From an uncultured Peptostreptococcus sp. (GTDB lineage: Bacteria; Bacillota; Clostridia; Peptostreptococcales; Peptostreptococcaceae), in NCBI GenBank assembly GCA_900759325.1, contig CAAEUW010000013.1:1-28450 (forward strand): DNA of 28,450 bases. Reading direction: 5' to 3'. The position numbers were made by a program, and so were the translations under genes. Shown piece after piece: positions 1 through 8,499 of this stretch. Each line of letters opens with the position of its first letter. The stretch's first letter is position 1. The notes beneath the pieces are model-generated. The model worked only from the letters and a program-made list of their open reading frames with translations, was not told where the DNA came from and did no database searches.

Positions 1-10
1 ATTATGAACT

Positions 11-82
11 AGTAAATTCCATATACAAATAAAGTGTATTTGGTAAAAGTAAATTCCATATCATGGGGGAATTTACTTTTAC
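11..82. repeat. 14-nt direct repeat and 15-bp perfect inverted repeat
   Basis: The 14-mer AGTAAATTCCATAT occurs at 11-24 and again at 48-61. The second copy lies in the left arm of a perfect 15-bp inverted repeat (43-57 with 68-82, 10-nt loop). The hairpin has no long T-run after it, so it is not a textbook terminator. It lies just upstream of the promoter at 118 and could be the 3' end of an upstream transcript, a protein-binding site or part of a dispersed intergenic repeat. The sequence is certain and the function is not. Confidence 0.75.
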
Positions 83-117
83 AAGTAACAAAAATTCAAA
101 AATATTAAAAAATAAGC

Positions 118-146
118 TTGACAAAATCTTTACCATGATTTAGAAT
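118..146 (+). promoter_or_regulatory. Sigma-A promoter of the amino acid ABC operon
   Basis: TTGACA at 118-123 and TAGAAT at 141-146 are separated by 17 nt, which is near consensus. Transcription would start around 153 and enter the T-box leader. Confidence 0.8.
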
Positions 147-194
147 GTTTTATAACAAGTAAAGAAACCACAAAAATAAAGACTTTGACTAGAA

Positions 195-447
195 ATAGTA
201 GGTATATGAAGTTAATCAGAGAGTAGCTGGTTGGTGAGAAGCGCATTACAGATTATATTGAACACATCTATGAGTTGGATACCGAATTTTAGTAGGCTAT
301 CACGTGAACACACGTTACAGTGTTAGAGTATTATATAGTACTCGATGAGGTTGCTATTGTGAGATAGTAACGAATAGAGGTGGGAACACGAAGTATTGGA
401 TTTTATACTCTCGTCCTCTGGCAGACGTCAGGGCACGGGAGTTTTTT
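195..447 (+). ncRNA. T-box leader, probably histidine-specific
   Basis: The leader has the usual T-box parts in order. A stem I base pairs GGTAT (201-205) with ATACC (279-283). An AGAGAG segment (218-223) is followed by GGTTGGTGAGAAGC. The T-box bulge region follows at about 376-390, and a terminator at 408-447. After GAA at 260-262, the codon CAC (263-265) is followed by A and then a TATGAG block, at the spacing I recall for the B. subtilis glyQS specifier. CAC specifies histidine. The bulge reads TGGG (381-384), which would pair with a tRNA 3' end CCCA. Discriminator C73 is typical of bacterial tRNA-His, so this independently supports histidine. Uncharged tRNA-His is expected to stabilise the antiterminator and turn on the transporter genes. 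The CAC assignment is by comparison, not by folding. Confidence 0.9.
408..447 (+). terminator. T-box leader terminator
   Basis: CTCTCGTCC pairs with GGGCACGGGAG (one bulged C). There is an inner CTGG/GTCAG helix, and TTTTTT follows at 442-447. It competes with the antiterminator that contains the TGGG bulge. Confidence 0.85.
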
Positions 448-510
448 GTGTGTATTCTATCCTGGACCTGACTAAAACATATTTTATTATATTTTTAGGA
501 GGAAAAGAAA

Positions 511-1314
511 ATGAAAAAAGGTATTATCAAAAAAACGGTTATGTTAGGATTAGGCTTAGTATTAGCTGCTGGCTTAGTAGGATGCTCAGGCCAGAATGAG
601 GATAAGAAGGCTAGTGATACAAACTCTAAAAAAGAAATTGTCATGGGACTTGACAACACATTTGTTCCAATGGGATTCTTGAACGATAAAAACGAGCTAG
701 AGGGCTTTGACATCGATCTAGCAAAAGAAGCATTTAAGAGAGCAGGCTATACAGTTAAGTTCCAGAATATTGACTGGTCAATGAAGGAACAGGCCCTTGA
801 TAATGGAAATGTCGACTGCCTATGGAATGGATACTCAATAACTGAAGAACGTAAGGCAAGAGTAGCCTTTTCTAAGCCATACTTCGATAACAAGCAGATT
901 GCAATTACAATGTCTACTGAAAGCCCAACTAAACTTGCAGACCTTAAGGACCAGGTGGTTGGAACTCAGGCAGCATCATCAGCTTTAGAGGCAATTGAAG
1001 CTAACAAGGAATTCATTGGAATGATAAAGGACCAGAAGCCAGTCACATATGATACATATGACAAGGCCCTTAGAGACTTAGAAATTGGCAGAATTAAGGC
1101 AGTTGTTGGTGATGAAGTCCTACTTAAGTACTATATTACTCAGAGGGGTGCTGATAAGTATAAGGTTCTAGAGGGAGACCTTGGTAGTGAGCAGTACGGT
1201 GTTGGATTTAGAAAGAATGACACAGAACTAAGAGATAAGATAGACAAGGCCCTTGATGATATGAAGGCCGACGGTACTTTTGACAATATTAAGAAAAAAT
1301 GGTTCAACCAATAG
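511..1314 (+). CDS. Polar amino acid ABC transporter, substrate-binding lipoprotein (probably histidine)
   Basis: This 267-residue family 3 solute-binding protein would capture an amino acid outside the membrane and deliver it to the permease encoded next. The N-terminus has a Lys-rich start, a hydrophobic core and the lipobox LVGC with Cys25, so it should be lipid-anchored. Family hallmarks follow: an N-lobe containing GFDIDLAKEAF, then SITEERKARVAFSKPYF, which carries the Arg that normally holds the ligand carboxylate. AGGAGG at 497-502 sits 8 nt before the ATG. The T-box leader upstream predicts histidine as substrate, making this the HisX-type component of a hisXYZ-type system. Related binding proteins take Arg, Gln or Cys, so substrate choice rests on the T-box. 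Confidence 0.93.
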   Translation: MKKGIIKKTVMLGLGLVLAAGLVGCSGQNEDKKASDTNSKKEIVMGLDNTFVPMGFLNDKNELEGFDIDLAKEAFKRAGYTVKFQNIDWSMKEQALDNGNVDCLWNGYSITEERKARVAFSKPYFDNKQIAITMSTESPTKLADLKDQVVGTQAASSALEAIEANKEFIGMIKDQKPVTYDTYDKALRDLEIGRIKAVVGDEVLLKYYITQRGADKYKVLEGDLGSEQYGVGFRKNDTELRDKIDKALDDMKADGTFDNIKKKWFNQ

Positions 1315-1372
1315 TAAAAATATAAGTAATTAAAGCTGATAAGTATATTAGGTCAGCGACAGGAGGAAATAA

Positions 1373-1990
1373 ATGTTTGAAGGGGTTAAAATACTTTTAG
1401 AATTGTTCTTTGTAACAACTATATTTTCCATACCCTTGGGTATAGCAGTTGCCTTTGTAAGGCTATCAAATAATAAAATAGCTAGTTCAGTATCTAGCTT
1501 CTATATATGGATAATGAGGGGAAGTCCTTTGTTACTACAGATGATGTTTTTCTACTATGTACTTCCTATAATTAGTCCAAAGCTAGTATTTGACCAGTTG
1601 ACGGTAGCCTTTATAGCCTTTGTTATCAACTATGCTGCATATTATGCAGAAATATTTAGAGGTGGTCTATTATCTATAGACAAAGGACAGTTTGAAGCAG
1701 CTAAGGTCCTTGGTTTTGACAAGGTAACTATGTACAGGAGAATTATTTTGCCCCAGCTAACTAAGAGGGTATTGCCTCCAGTATCTAATGAGCTAATTAC
1801 CCTAGTAAAGGATACTTCTTTAGTTTATATACTAGGATTAAATGACCTATTGAGGGTGGCAACAGCAGCCAGCAATAGGGAAGCTAGTTTGATGCCTTTC
1901 GCTTATGCTGCTGTTATATACCTAGTAATGACAGCTATATTAACTAAGTTGATGGCAATCTTAGAGAAGAGATATTCATACTATAGGTAA
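1373..1990 (+). CDS. Polar amino acid ABC transporter, permease
   Basis: This inner-membrane permease of the His/Glu/Gln family forms the channel for the binding protein encoded 58 nt upstream. Hydrophobic segments fill most of its 205 residues. The EAA loop that contacts the ATPase is clear (EAAKVLGFDKVTMYRRIILPQ without its last residue is the recognisable stretch). AGGAGG at 1361-1366 fixes the start. It is somewhat shorter than the 215-230 residues common in the family; the N-terminal periplasmic tip looks trimmed rather than a core helix missing. Eleven nt separate it from the ATPase gene. Confidence 0.92.
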   Translation: MFEGVKILLELFFVTTIFSIPLGIAVAFVRLSNNKIASSVSSFYIWIMRGSPLLLQMMFFYYVLPIISPKLVFDQLTVAFIAFVINYAAYYAEIFRGGLLSIDKGQFEAAKVLGFDKVTMYRRIILPQLTKRVLPPVSNELITLVKDTSLVYILGLNDLLRVATAASNREASLMPFAYAAVIYLVMTAILTKLMAILEKRYSYYR

Positions 1991-2001
1991 GGGGTGAGAA
2001 G

Positions 2002-2646
2002 ATGTTAAAAATTGTTGATCTTAAGAAAAAATTCGGGCAGGTAGATGTTTTAAAGGGAATAAGTTTCCAGATTGATGATGGTGAAATAGGTGTAGTATTA
2101 GGAAAGTCAGGAGCAGGCAAGACGACCCTTATAAGGTGTATTAATGGACTTGAAAGCTTTGATAGTGGTAAAATTATCCTAGATGATGTTGAAATTATGT
2201 CTATTAATGATATGAAGGAAATTAGGGGCCAGATAGGCATGGTTTTTCAGAATTTCAACCTTTTTCCACATCTAACTGTCCTTGAGAATATAATAGAATC
2301 TCCTGTAAGGGTATTTGGAAGAAATAAGGATGAAGTAGTTAAGGAAGCCCTAGACCTACTTGAGATGGTAGATCTTTTAGACAAGAAGGACCACTATCCT
2401 CACCAGTTGTCTGGAGGGCAACAACAGAGGGTTGCTATTGCTAGATCTTGTGCCCTTAAGCCAAAGGTATTATGCTTTGATGAACCAACTTCAGCCCTAG
2501 ATAAGGAAAATATTCAAAAGGTAGAGGAGATCATTAGAAACTGTAAGAGGATGGGTATGACTATATTAATAATTACCCATGACACAGTTTTTGCTCAAGA
2601 AATTGCTGACAAAACCCTTAATATTTCTGAGGGACTATTAGTATAA
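2002..2646 (+). CDS. Polar amino acid ABC transporter, ATP-binding subunit
   Basis: This cytoplasmic ATPase powers the importer. All nucleotide-binding motifs are intact: Walker A GKSGAGKT (34-41), Q-loop Gln83, signature LSGGQ (136-140), Walker B ending in DE (160-161), D-loop SALD and switch His193. At 214 residues it lacks the last 25-30 residues usual in GlnQ/HisP-type proteins. The stop at 2644-2646 is not followed by a continuation in another frame, so this looks like a natural short form. A ribosome site AAGGGGTGAG precedes the ATG. It is the last gene of the T-box operon. Confidence 0.93.
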   Translation: MLKIVDLKKKFGQVDVLKGISFQIDDGEIGVVLGKSGAGKTTLIRCINGLESFDSGKIILDDVEIMSINDMKEIRGQIGMVFQNFNLFPHLTVLENIIESPVRVFGRNKDEVVKEALDLLEMVDLLDKKDHYPHQLSGGQQQRVAIARSCALKPKVLCFDEPTSALDKENIQKVEEIIRNCKRMGMTILIITHDTVFAQEIADKTLNISEGLLV

Positions 2647-2720
2647 TTATGAGTCTAGTAAAGGTATATAATATATCTAATAAATAAGTTTCTTACCCTG
2701 ATGGGTAGTACCAACCTACA

Positions 2721-2754
2721 GAGGTCACGTATTTAAATACGGGGCCTCATTTTA
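2721..2754 (+). terminator. Terminator of the amino acid ABC operon
   Basis: GAGGTCACGTAT (2721-2732) pairs with ATACGGGGCCTC (2737-2748) with one mismatch and one G-U, loop TTAA, followed by ATTTTAAT. The U-tract is modest. A small TACCC/GGGTA hairpin lies just upstream, near 2694-2707. Confidence 0.7.
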
Positions 2755-2880
2755 ATATACATGTTTATATTGTAGAAACTCATCTTATATAAACTGACCA
2801 ATAAGAATCTAAAATATACTTATATGAACCTGATATCTGTATATATTTATATAAGCAAAAGGCGAAAATATCTAAAAATA

Positions 2881-2889
2881 TGGTATAAT
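2881..2889 (+). promoter_or_regulatory. Extended -10 promoter for the xpaC-telA operon
   Basis: TGGTATAAT is a perfect extended -10. No convincing -35 hexamer lies 17 nt upstream. Transcription would begin near 2896, which rules out any start codon before 2911. Confidence 0.65.
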
Positions 2890-2910
2890 CATATTAGTGA
2901 GGTGTTTTTT

Positions 2911-4062
2911 ATGAGTGATAGACATAGGAAGAATAATTTTTATATAGATGACCTAGTTAAGCGTTTGGGTGATACTATAGATACTAAAATAAATGAAAGT
3001 AATTTTTCGGACCTAAATGAGACGGTGAAGAGGTCTATAGATATAGCCCTTGACCAGGTCAATAATTCAGTTATAGGTCAAAACTTATTTGGGAGAAACT
3101 CTTATAAGAAATTCTATAATAAGGGCTATGACCCTAGTAATACGGTCCAAACTAATAAATTAGATATATATGCCAGGAGACCAGAAAACTATGCAGTTAA
3201 CCTGGTGTTTCAAATAATATTTGGTGCTACATCCTTGCTTATGCTTATATTAGGTATTATTTTTCTAGTACTAGAGATGAATTTTATACCATTCTTTGCA
3301 ATTTTTGGACTAATGTTTGGTATTAGTTATTTCTTTTCAAGAAAAAGGAAAGAAATAGCAAGATACAAGTCCTATATAGGATCGCTTGATCAAAATGGAT
3401 ATGCCGAAGTTTCAAGCATGGCCTACCGTGTGGGGATAGCAGAAAGCAGTGTTGTTAAGGATCTACATAGGCTGATAGACAAGAGATTCTTTTACCAAGG
3501 CCACCTAGTAGAGAATGACACGATATTCCTTGTAAATGATGAATTATATTCCTACTACCAGTCTGGTCAGGAAAGTCGTAGGCAAAGGGATATTGAAAAA
3601 GAAAAACTTGAATCTAATAAAGAATTAAAGGAATTTCAATATACATGTCAGGAGGCTAAGCAAGAACTTGTCAGCCTGGAGGGCTCACTAATTGACCCAG
3701 ACATGAAGCAAAGATGTTCAGATATATTCTGTCTGATAGAAAGTCTTGAGACTATAGTAGCAAAAAATCCAGGTAAGCTACATAGGCTAGACAGGTTTTC
3801 ATCATACTATATGCCAATTACAATCAAGCTGCTTAGGTCTTATCAAGACCTTGAAAATAAGCCTAGTACTGACCTACTAAACAAGTCTATGATTGAAATA
3901 GGAACTACTATGGATACAATCATAGAGGCCTACCAGAGGCTAGTAGACCAGCTAATTCAGGTAGATAATATAGACATAAAGTCAGATATTTCTGTCTTAA
4001 AAACAATGCTAGCCCAGGATGGTTTAAGTGGTACTAGTCCATTTGAAAATAAGACTGAATAA
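2911..4062 (+). CDS. XpaC family membrane protein (5-bromo-4-chloroindolyl phosphate hydrolysis family)
   Basis: This 383-residue protein has a charged N-terminal region of about 95 residues, two membrane segments (about 96-121 and 125-143), and a long cytosolic, largely helical C-terminal part containing a winged-helix-like stretch (SSMAYRVGIAESSVVKDLHR) and a coiled-coil-prone region. This architecture, with telA immediately downstream, matches the XpaC family. The family name comes from a plate phenotype, and its molecular role is not established. The reading frame stays open upstream to 2824, but that stretch contains the -10 box. GTGAGGTG at 2897-2904 supports ATG 2911. It is the first gene of a plus-strand run ending at 9935. 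Confidence 0.75.
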   Translation: MSDRHRKNNFYIDDLVKRLGDTIDTKINESNFSDLNETVKRSIDIALDQVNNSVIGQNLFGRNSYKKFYNKGYDPSNTVQTNKLDIYARRPENYAVNLVFQIIFGATSLLMLILGIIFLVLEMNFIPFFAIFGLMFGISYFFSRKRKEIARYKSYIGSLDQNGYAEVSSMAYRVGIAESSVVKDLHRLIDKRFFYQGHLVENDTIFLVNDELYSYYQSGQESRRQRDIEKEKLESNKELKEFQYTCQEAKQELVSLEGSLIDPDMKQRCSDIFCLIESLETIVAKNPGKLHRLDRFSSYYMPITIKLLRSYQDLENKPSTDLLNKSMIEIGTTMDTIIEAYQRLVDQLIQVDNIDIKSDISVLKTMLAQDGLSGTSPFENKTE

Positions 4063-4125
4063 TATATTTTAGGCTAGATTTAGTTGGAATGTGTATTGAT
4101 AAAATAAGAAATTAGGAGATTAAAC

Positions 4126-5262
4126 ATGGATGATATAATTTTAAGTTTTGGAAATAATACGAAAGAAGACATAGACCTAGTAGAAGAAAATGTAGTTGAT
4201 ACTAGAGCCCTAGATTCTTTCGATGAAATGAGCTTAAGTGAATCAGAACGAAAAATGGTTGAAGATTTTTCTAAGCAAATAGATATAGCAAACTCACAAC
4301 TAGTACTCGAATATGGGTCAGGAGTTCAAAAAAAGATGTCTGATTTCTCAGATTCTACCCTAAATGTTATTAGGACCAAGGACCTGGGAGAGGTAGGAGA
4401 TATGATCTCAAACCTTGTTGTCGAATTAAAGGGCTTTGATGCTAGTGATGAAGACAAGGGTATACTTGGATTCTTTAAGAGGGGAACTAAGAAGACCCAG
4501 TTAATTAGGGCCAACTATGACAAGGCTGAGAATAATGTAAACTCTATAGTAAAATCATTAGAAAAGCAGCAGGTAACTCTTATGAAGGATATTTCTACCC
4601 TAGACCAGATGTATGACCTAAATAAGAATTACTATAAAGAAGTATCGATGTATATATTGGCAGGTAAGAAAAAATTAGCTGATATTAAGGCCAATGATCT
4701 GCCAGCCCTAAGTAGAAAGGCCAAGGAATCTGGCCTACAGGAGGATGCCCAAAACCTTAATGACCTTAATAACCAAATAGATAGGTTTGAGAAAAAACTA
4801 CATGACCTTGACCTGTCTAGGATGATATCAATACAGACAGCACCCCAGATAAGAATGGTCCAGAATAATAATATCCTCATGGTTGAAAAGATACAATCAA
4901 CCATTGTAAATACCATCCCCCTATGGAAAAATCAAATGGTATTAGCCCTTGGGGTAAGTCATTCTAGTGAAGCTATAAGGGCCCAAAGAGAAGTATCAAA
5001 TATAACTAATGAGCTTTTAAAGAAGAATGCTGATAACCTTAAAATGGCTTCAATAGAAACTGCTATGGAATCAGAAAGAGGAATAGTTGATATAGATAGC
5101 TTAAAACATACAAATGAAGCTCTTATATCTAGTCTAGATGAAGTTATGAAGATACAGGTTGAGTCTAGGGCAAAGAGAAAAGAGGCTGAAAATGAGATCC
5201 TTAGGCTTGAGAATGAGCTTAAGGATAAGATGATAGAAATGGTGAATAAATATGAAGTATAA
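4126..5262 (+). CDS. telA: TelA family protein (toxic anion resistance)
   Basis: This 378-residue soluble, highly helical protein matches the TelA/KlaA/TerE-associated family. Typical features are an acidic N-terminal third, a central FFKRG(T)KK element (about 120-127), long amphipathic helices, and the QTAPQIRMVQ-NN segment conserved in the family, followed by a C-terminal coiled coil. Family members are linked to tellurite and cell-envelope stress tolerance; the mechanism is unclear. No ter genes (TerC/TerD) are present here. Its partner is the XpaC-like gene 63 nt upstream, a pairing common in Firmicutes. The 3' end overlaps the next gene by 11 bp, suggesting translational coupling. Confidence 0.88.
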   Translation: MDDIILSFGNNTKEDIDLVEENVVDTRALDSFDEMSLSESERKMVEDFSKQIDIANSQLVLEYGSGVQKKMSDFSDSTLNVIRTKDLGEVGDMISNLVVELKGFDASDEDKGILGFFKRGTKKTQLIRANYDKAENNVNSIVKSLEKQQVTLMKDISTLDQMYDLNKNYYKEVSMYILAGKKKLADIKANDLPALSRKAKESGLQEDAQNLNDLNNQIDRFEKKLHDLDLSRMISIQTAPQIRMVQNNNILMVEKIQSTIVNTIPLWKNQMVLALGVSHSSEAIRAQREVSNITNELLKKNADNLKMASIETAMESERGIVDIDSLKHTNEALISSLDEVMKIQVESRAKRKEAENEILRLENELKDKMIEMVNKYEV

Positions 5263-6400
5263 GTACACTTTAATCTCTCCATGTTTTTTTGGTATGGAAA
5301 AGATGTTAGCAAATGAAATAAAAAATTTAGGTTTTGAAATTGAAAAGACTGAAGATGGCAGGGTTACTTATAAGACTGATGAGTACGGAATAGCCAGGGC
5401 AAATATGTGGTTGAGGTGTGCTGAGAGGGTTAGCCTAAAGGTGGCTGAGTTCAAGGCTACATCATTTGAGGAGCTTTACGATAGGACTAGACAGATAGAT
5501 TGGTCTAGGTTTATACCCTATGGGGCTGAATTTCCAGTAGCAAAGGCATCATCTATAAAGTCTAAGCTCTATTCAACCCCTGATATACAGTCTATAGTCA
5601 AGAAGGCAGTGGTTGATAGCCTTAAGGAAAAGTATATGGAAAGCAATATGCTAAAGGAAGATAAGGAAAGATACCCAATCTTTGTCTTTATACATAAGGA
5701 CAGGGTAGTACTTTCCATAGATACTACTGGCTTAGCCCTACATAAGAGGGGCTACAGAGAGCTATCAAATAAGGCTCCAATAAGAGAAACTCTTGCAGCT
5801 GGCCTAGTCTATCTTACGCCTTGGAGACCGGGCAGAACCCTAGTAGATCCAATGTGCGGGTCAGGAACAATACTAATAGAAGCAGCCATGATTGGTATAA
5901 ATATGGCCCCAGGCATGAATAGGGAGTTTATATCAGAAAAGTGGAGAACTATAGATAAAAATATCTGGTGGGAGGTTAGAAAAGAGGCCTTTGATCTCTT
6001 AAGAGACGATGAAAGCTTTACCATATATGGATATGATATAGATCCTGAGTCTATTAAAATAGCAAAAAACAACGCTGAAATTGCAGGGGTAGAAAAGTAT
6101 ATAAAATTTGAATGTGGAGATGCTACTAAATTTGCTTCTCAAGAAGAGTATGGATTTTTAATTACCAACCCACCATATGGTGAAAGACTTGAGGACCAAG
6201 AAAGTGTAAAGCTTCTATATAAGGAATTAGGCTATACTCTAAGGAGGCTTAAAAACTGGTCATACTACCTTATTACTTCATATGAAGATTTTGAGTATGA
6301 ATTTGGTCAGGATGCTATAAGAAAAAGAAAGCTATATAATGGTATGTTAAAAACCTATTATTACCAGTATCCAGGTCCTAAACCACCAAAAAAAGCTTAA
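5252..6400 (+). CDS. THUMP-domain class I SAM-dependent RNA methyltransferase (RlmL/YpsC type)
   Basis: This 382-residue protein is predicted to methylate a guanine N2 in rRNA. An N-terminal ferredoxin-like/THUMP region (about 1-155, beginning LISPCFFGMEKMLANEI) binds RNA. The Rossmann domain follows with SAM motif DPMCGSGT (199-206), an acidic motif YGYDIDPESI and the catalytic NPPYG (306-310) typical of N6-adenine or N2-guanine methyltransferases. It corresponds to the N-terminal half of E. coli RlmL, which is free-standing in Firmicutes (YpsC). The start overlaps telA; the alternative would need an internal Met. It sits among unrelated envelope genes, probably sharing their transcript. Confidence 0.87.
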   Translation: MKYKYTLISPCFFGMEKMLANEIKNLGFEIEKTEDGRVTYKTDEYGIARANMWLRCAERVSLKVAEFKATSFEELYDRTRQIDWSRFIPYGAEFPVAKASSIKSKLYSTPDIQSIVKKAVVDSLKEKYMESNMLKEDKERYPIFVFIHKDRVVLSIDTTGLALHKRGYRELSNKAPIRETLAAGLVYLTPWRPGRTLVDPMCGSGTILIEAAMIGINMAPGMNREFISEKWRTIDKNIWWEVRKEAFDLLRDDESFTIYGYDIDPESIKIAKNNAEIAGVEKYIKFECGDATKFASQEEYGFLITNPPYGERLEDQESVKLLYKELGYTLRRLKNWSYYLITSYEDFEYEFGQDAIRKRKLYNGMLKTYYYQYPGPKPPKKA

Positions 6401-6412
6401 AGGGGTGATATA

Positions 6413-7780
6413 TTGAATAAGTTATTTAATAAATATATATGGGTATTCTTCATAGTTTTATTGATTGCTCTACCAACCCTGATCGCTGCCAATTTTAATT
6501 CATTAAAATCGCCAGAAAAGTTGATAGTAAAGCCTGTAAGCAATGAAAGTAACCTTCAAATTTATAATTCAATAAGGCGTTTAACACCTCTTGATACTAG
6601 CTTTACAATGCCTCAAAACTTCAAAGAGGTGTCCAAGATAAATAGGGTAGACCTTGATTCTGATGGAATAGAGGACATAGTTGCCTTTAAGAAAAAAAAT
6701 AATGAAAACCAAGGTACGAGTAATATATACATGTATATATTTAATATGCAAAGTGGTCAGATTTCAGAGGATGATGAAGGCATAGTTAGAATTCCCGGAG
6801 AGACGATTAAGTATGCTAATTTTATAGATTTAGATAATGATGGAAAAAAAGAAATTATTCTCCATATTAATAGTCTAGGTTATGAAAATATATACGTCTA
6901 TTCTTATGAAGATGGAAACATTAAAAAGAAGGCGGAGTACAACTCATCTGAGACTTCAATTAAGTTAAACTTCTTTGACTATGATAATGATGGGCAGATG
7001 GAATGTTTAGCCCTTATCCAGAGTCAAAAGAATTATGAGGTCAGTATATGTGGTATGAGGCTTGAGAACAATAATATTCAGTTTGATAAGTATGATACAT
7101 CCTATACTGTAGAATCTTTGGACAAGGTCGAGATACTAAACGGAAGACTTTCAAATAAGTACCTTGGAAGTGTGATAACCTACCAGAGTCTTAGAGGATC
7201 TTCGGTAAACCAACTAATTATATACAGAAATTCAAGGTTTGAAAAGGTTATAAAAAATGAATCTAACATAGCCATTAATCCTTATAATTTAAGGGCTGAG
7301 GATATGAATGGTGATGGCATCTTGGACCTGCCAAAGATTGAAGAGGGACTGACAAATTCAAGCACTAAGGACAATATAATCATTAGCTGGTATGACTGGA
7401 ATGGTAAGCTAGAAGAAAAAAAGGAAGTTCTTACAAGAATAGGTCAGAATTTCTATTCATTTACTTATAACTTCAAACAGGTTATACCTGACATACTAAG
7501 AGATAAAATCTATATAAAGGTTGAAAATAAGGATAATAAGGATGAATACTCTATTTACTATATCAATGATAAGTCAAAGATCGAATTATTGACTTACACT
7601 GTTATCCCAAAGGCTTCAGCTAATTATGAAAATATAGATAAGGAAGATGTTAAAACTAGGGTCCTGTTTGAAACAGAAGACTACGTGTGCATACTTAAGA
7701 AGTCAAATGAAACTATGTTGAAGAAATATGGGATAAACCTTAATAGAATAAGCAAAACATTTGTGTTGATTAATAAATAG
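6413..7780 (+). CDS. Membrane-anchored exported protein with FG-GAP/VCBS-like Asp loops
   Basis: The start is TTG, supported by AGGGGTGA at 6401-6408; there is no better ATG nearby. The 455-residue product has one N-terminal membrane segment (about 8-26) and then an extracytoplasmic body. Four loops follow the Ca-binding pattern DxDxDG or close to it: D80-D82-D84-G, D139-D141-D143-G, D189-D191-D193-G and D297-N299-D301-G. Each sits next to short beta strands (for example IIL, CLALI), as in FG-GAP/VCBS beta-propeller repeats. No enzyme motif is seen. It lies 23 nt before the response regulator, so it may sense an ion or wall ligand, or modulate the kinase. That role is inferred only from position. 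Confidence 0.72.
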   Translation: MNKLFNKYIWVFFIVLLIALPTLIAANFNSLKSPEKLIVKPVSNESNLQIYNSIRRLTPLDTSFTMPQNFKEVSKINRVDLDSDGIEDIVAFKKKNNENQGTSNIYMYIFNMQSGQISEDDEGIVRIPGETIKYANFIDLDNDGKKEIILHINSLGYENIYVYSYEDGNIKKKAEYNSSETSIKLNFFDYDNDGQMECLALIQSQKNYEVSICGMRLENNNIQFDKYDTSYTVESLDKVEILNGRLSNKYLGSVITYQSLRGSSVNQLIIYRNSRFEKVIKNESNIAINPYNLRAEDMNGDGILDLPKIEEGLTNSSTKDNIIISWYDWNGKLEEKKEVLTRIGQNFYSFTYNFKQVIPDILRDKIYIKVENKDNKDEYSIYYINDKSKIELLTYTVIPKASANYENIDKEDVKTRVLFETEDYVCILKKSNETMLKKYGINLNRISKTFVLINK

Positions 7781-7803
7781 TATCTACGTTAGGAGGGAAT
7801 AAT

Positions 7804-8499
7804 ATGGACAAGATTCTTATTTTAGAAGATGAAATAGGTATAAGAAGTTTTGTTAGCATAAATTTAAAGAGAGAGGGTTATGAAGTAATAGAGGCTGGAA
7901 CAGGTAGTGAGGCCATAGAAAAACTTAATAGTGAACCCAACATTGCTGTTGCACTACTAGATATAATGCTACCTGACATGAGTGGTGTAGATATATGTAG
8001 GTATATAAGAGACAAGTATGAAAATATGGGTGTCATCATGCTTACTGCAAAGGCCCAGGAGGATGATAAGATTGAGGGCTTCGTGGCAGGGGCTGACGAT
8101 TATATGATAAAGCCATTTAGTATAAAAGAGCTTTTATTTAGGGTATCTGCCCTAATTAGGAGGGTTAATAAAGACAATGATACTAGAAAGAGCAGTGTTC
8201 TTGATCTACCACCATTTTCTTTGGATATTAATAAGAGGAAGCTTTATAAGAATGGAAATGTTGTAGACCTTACTCCTACAGAGTTCTCAATTGTAAAGTT
8301 CCTAATGATAAATGCAAGTGATAGTCTGAGTAGGGACCAAATCCTTCAGGAGGTATGGGGATCTACTGAACTATATGACTACAAGATAGTGGATGTAAAT
8401 ATAAGACGTATTAGAAACAAGATAGAAGAAGACCCATCAAAGCCAAAGTATATTTTGACTGCATGGGGCTATGGCTATACTTTTAGGAGAGCAGATTAA
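7804..8499 (+). CDS. OmpR/PhoB-family response regulator
   Basis: This 231-residue two-domain regulator has a receiver domain (1-120) with acidic pocket E8-D9, phosphoacceptor Asp53 (in LLDIMLPD), a conserved Thr in MLTAK and the Lys of the KPF motif. The C-terminal winged helix (about 130-229) ends in the typical ILTAWGYGYTFR hairpin. AGGAGGG around 7790 gives a strong ribosome site. The stop codon shares one base with the kinase start, so the pair is translationally coupled. The regulon is unknown. Candidates are this operon and the MATE gene downstream. Confidence 0.95.
   Translation: MDKILILEDEIGIRSFVSINLKREGYEVIEAGTGSEAIEKLNSEPNIAVALLDIMLPDMSGVDICRYIRDKYENMGVIMLTAKAQEDDKIEGFVAGADDYMIKPFSIKELLFRVSALIRRVNKDNDTRKSSVLDLPPFSLDINKRKLYKNGNVVDLTPTEFSIVKFLMINASDSLSRDQILQEVWGSTELYDYKIVDVNIRRIRNKIEEDPSKPKYILTAWGYGYTFRRAD

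Noticed and set aside
396..599. Open frame across the T-box terminator and the start of the binding-protein gene
   Set aside because: It lies in the leader, overlaps the lipoprotein gene in another frame and has no ribosome site.
1335..1357. GCTGA/TCAGC hairpin between the binding-protein and permease genes
   Set aside because: Only 5 bp with a 13-nt loop and no U-tract; at most a weak mRNA processing or stability element.
2824..2910. Longer N-terminus for the XpaC-like protein
   Set aside because: The extension contains the -10 box at 2884-2889; ATG 2911 has a ribosome site.
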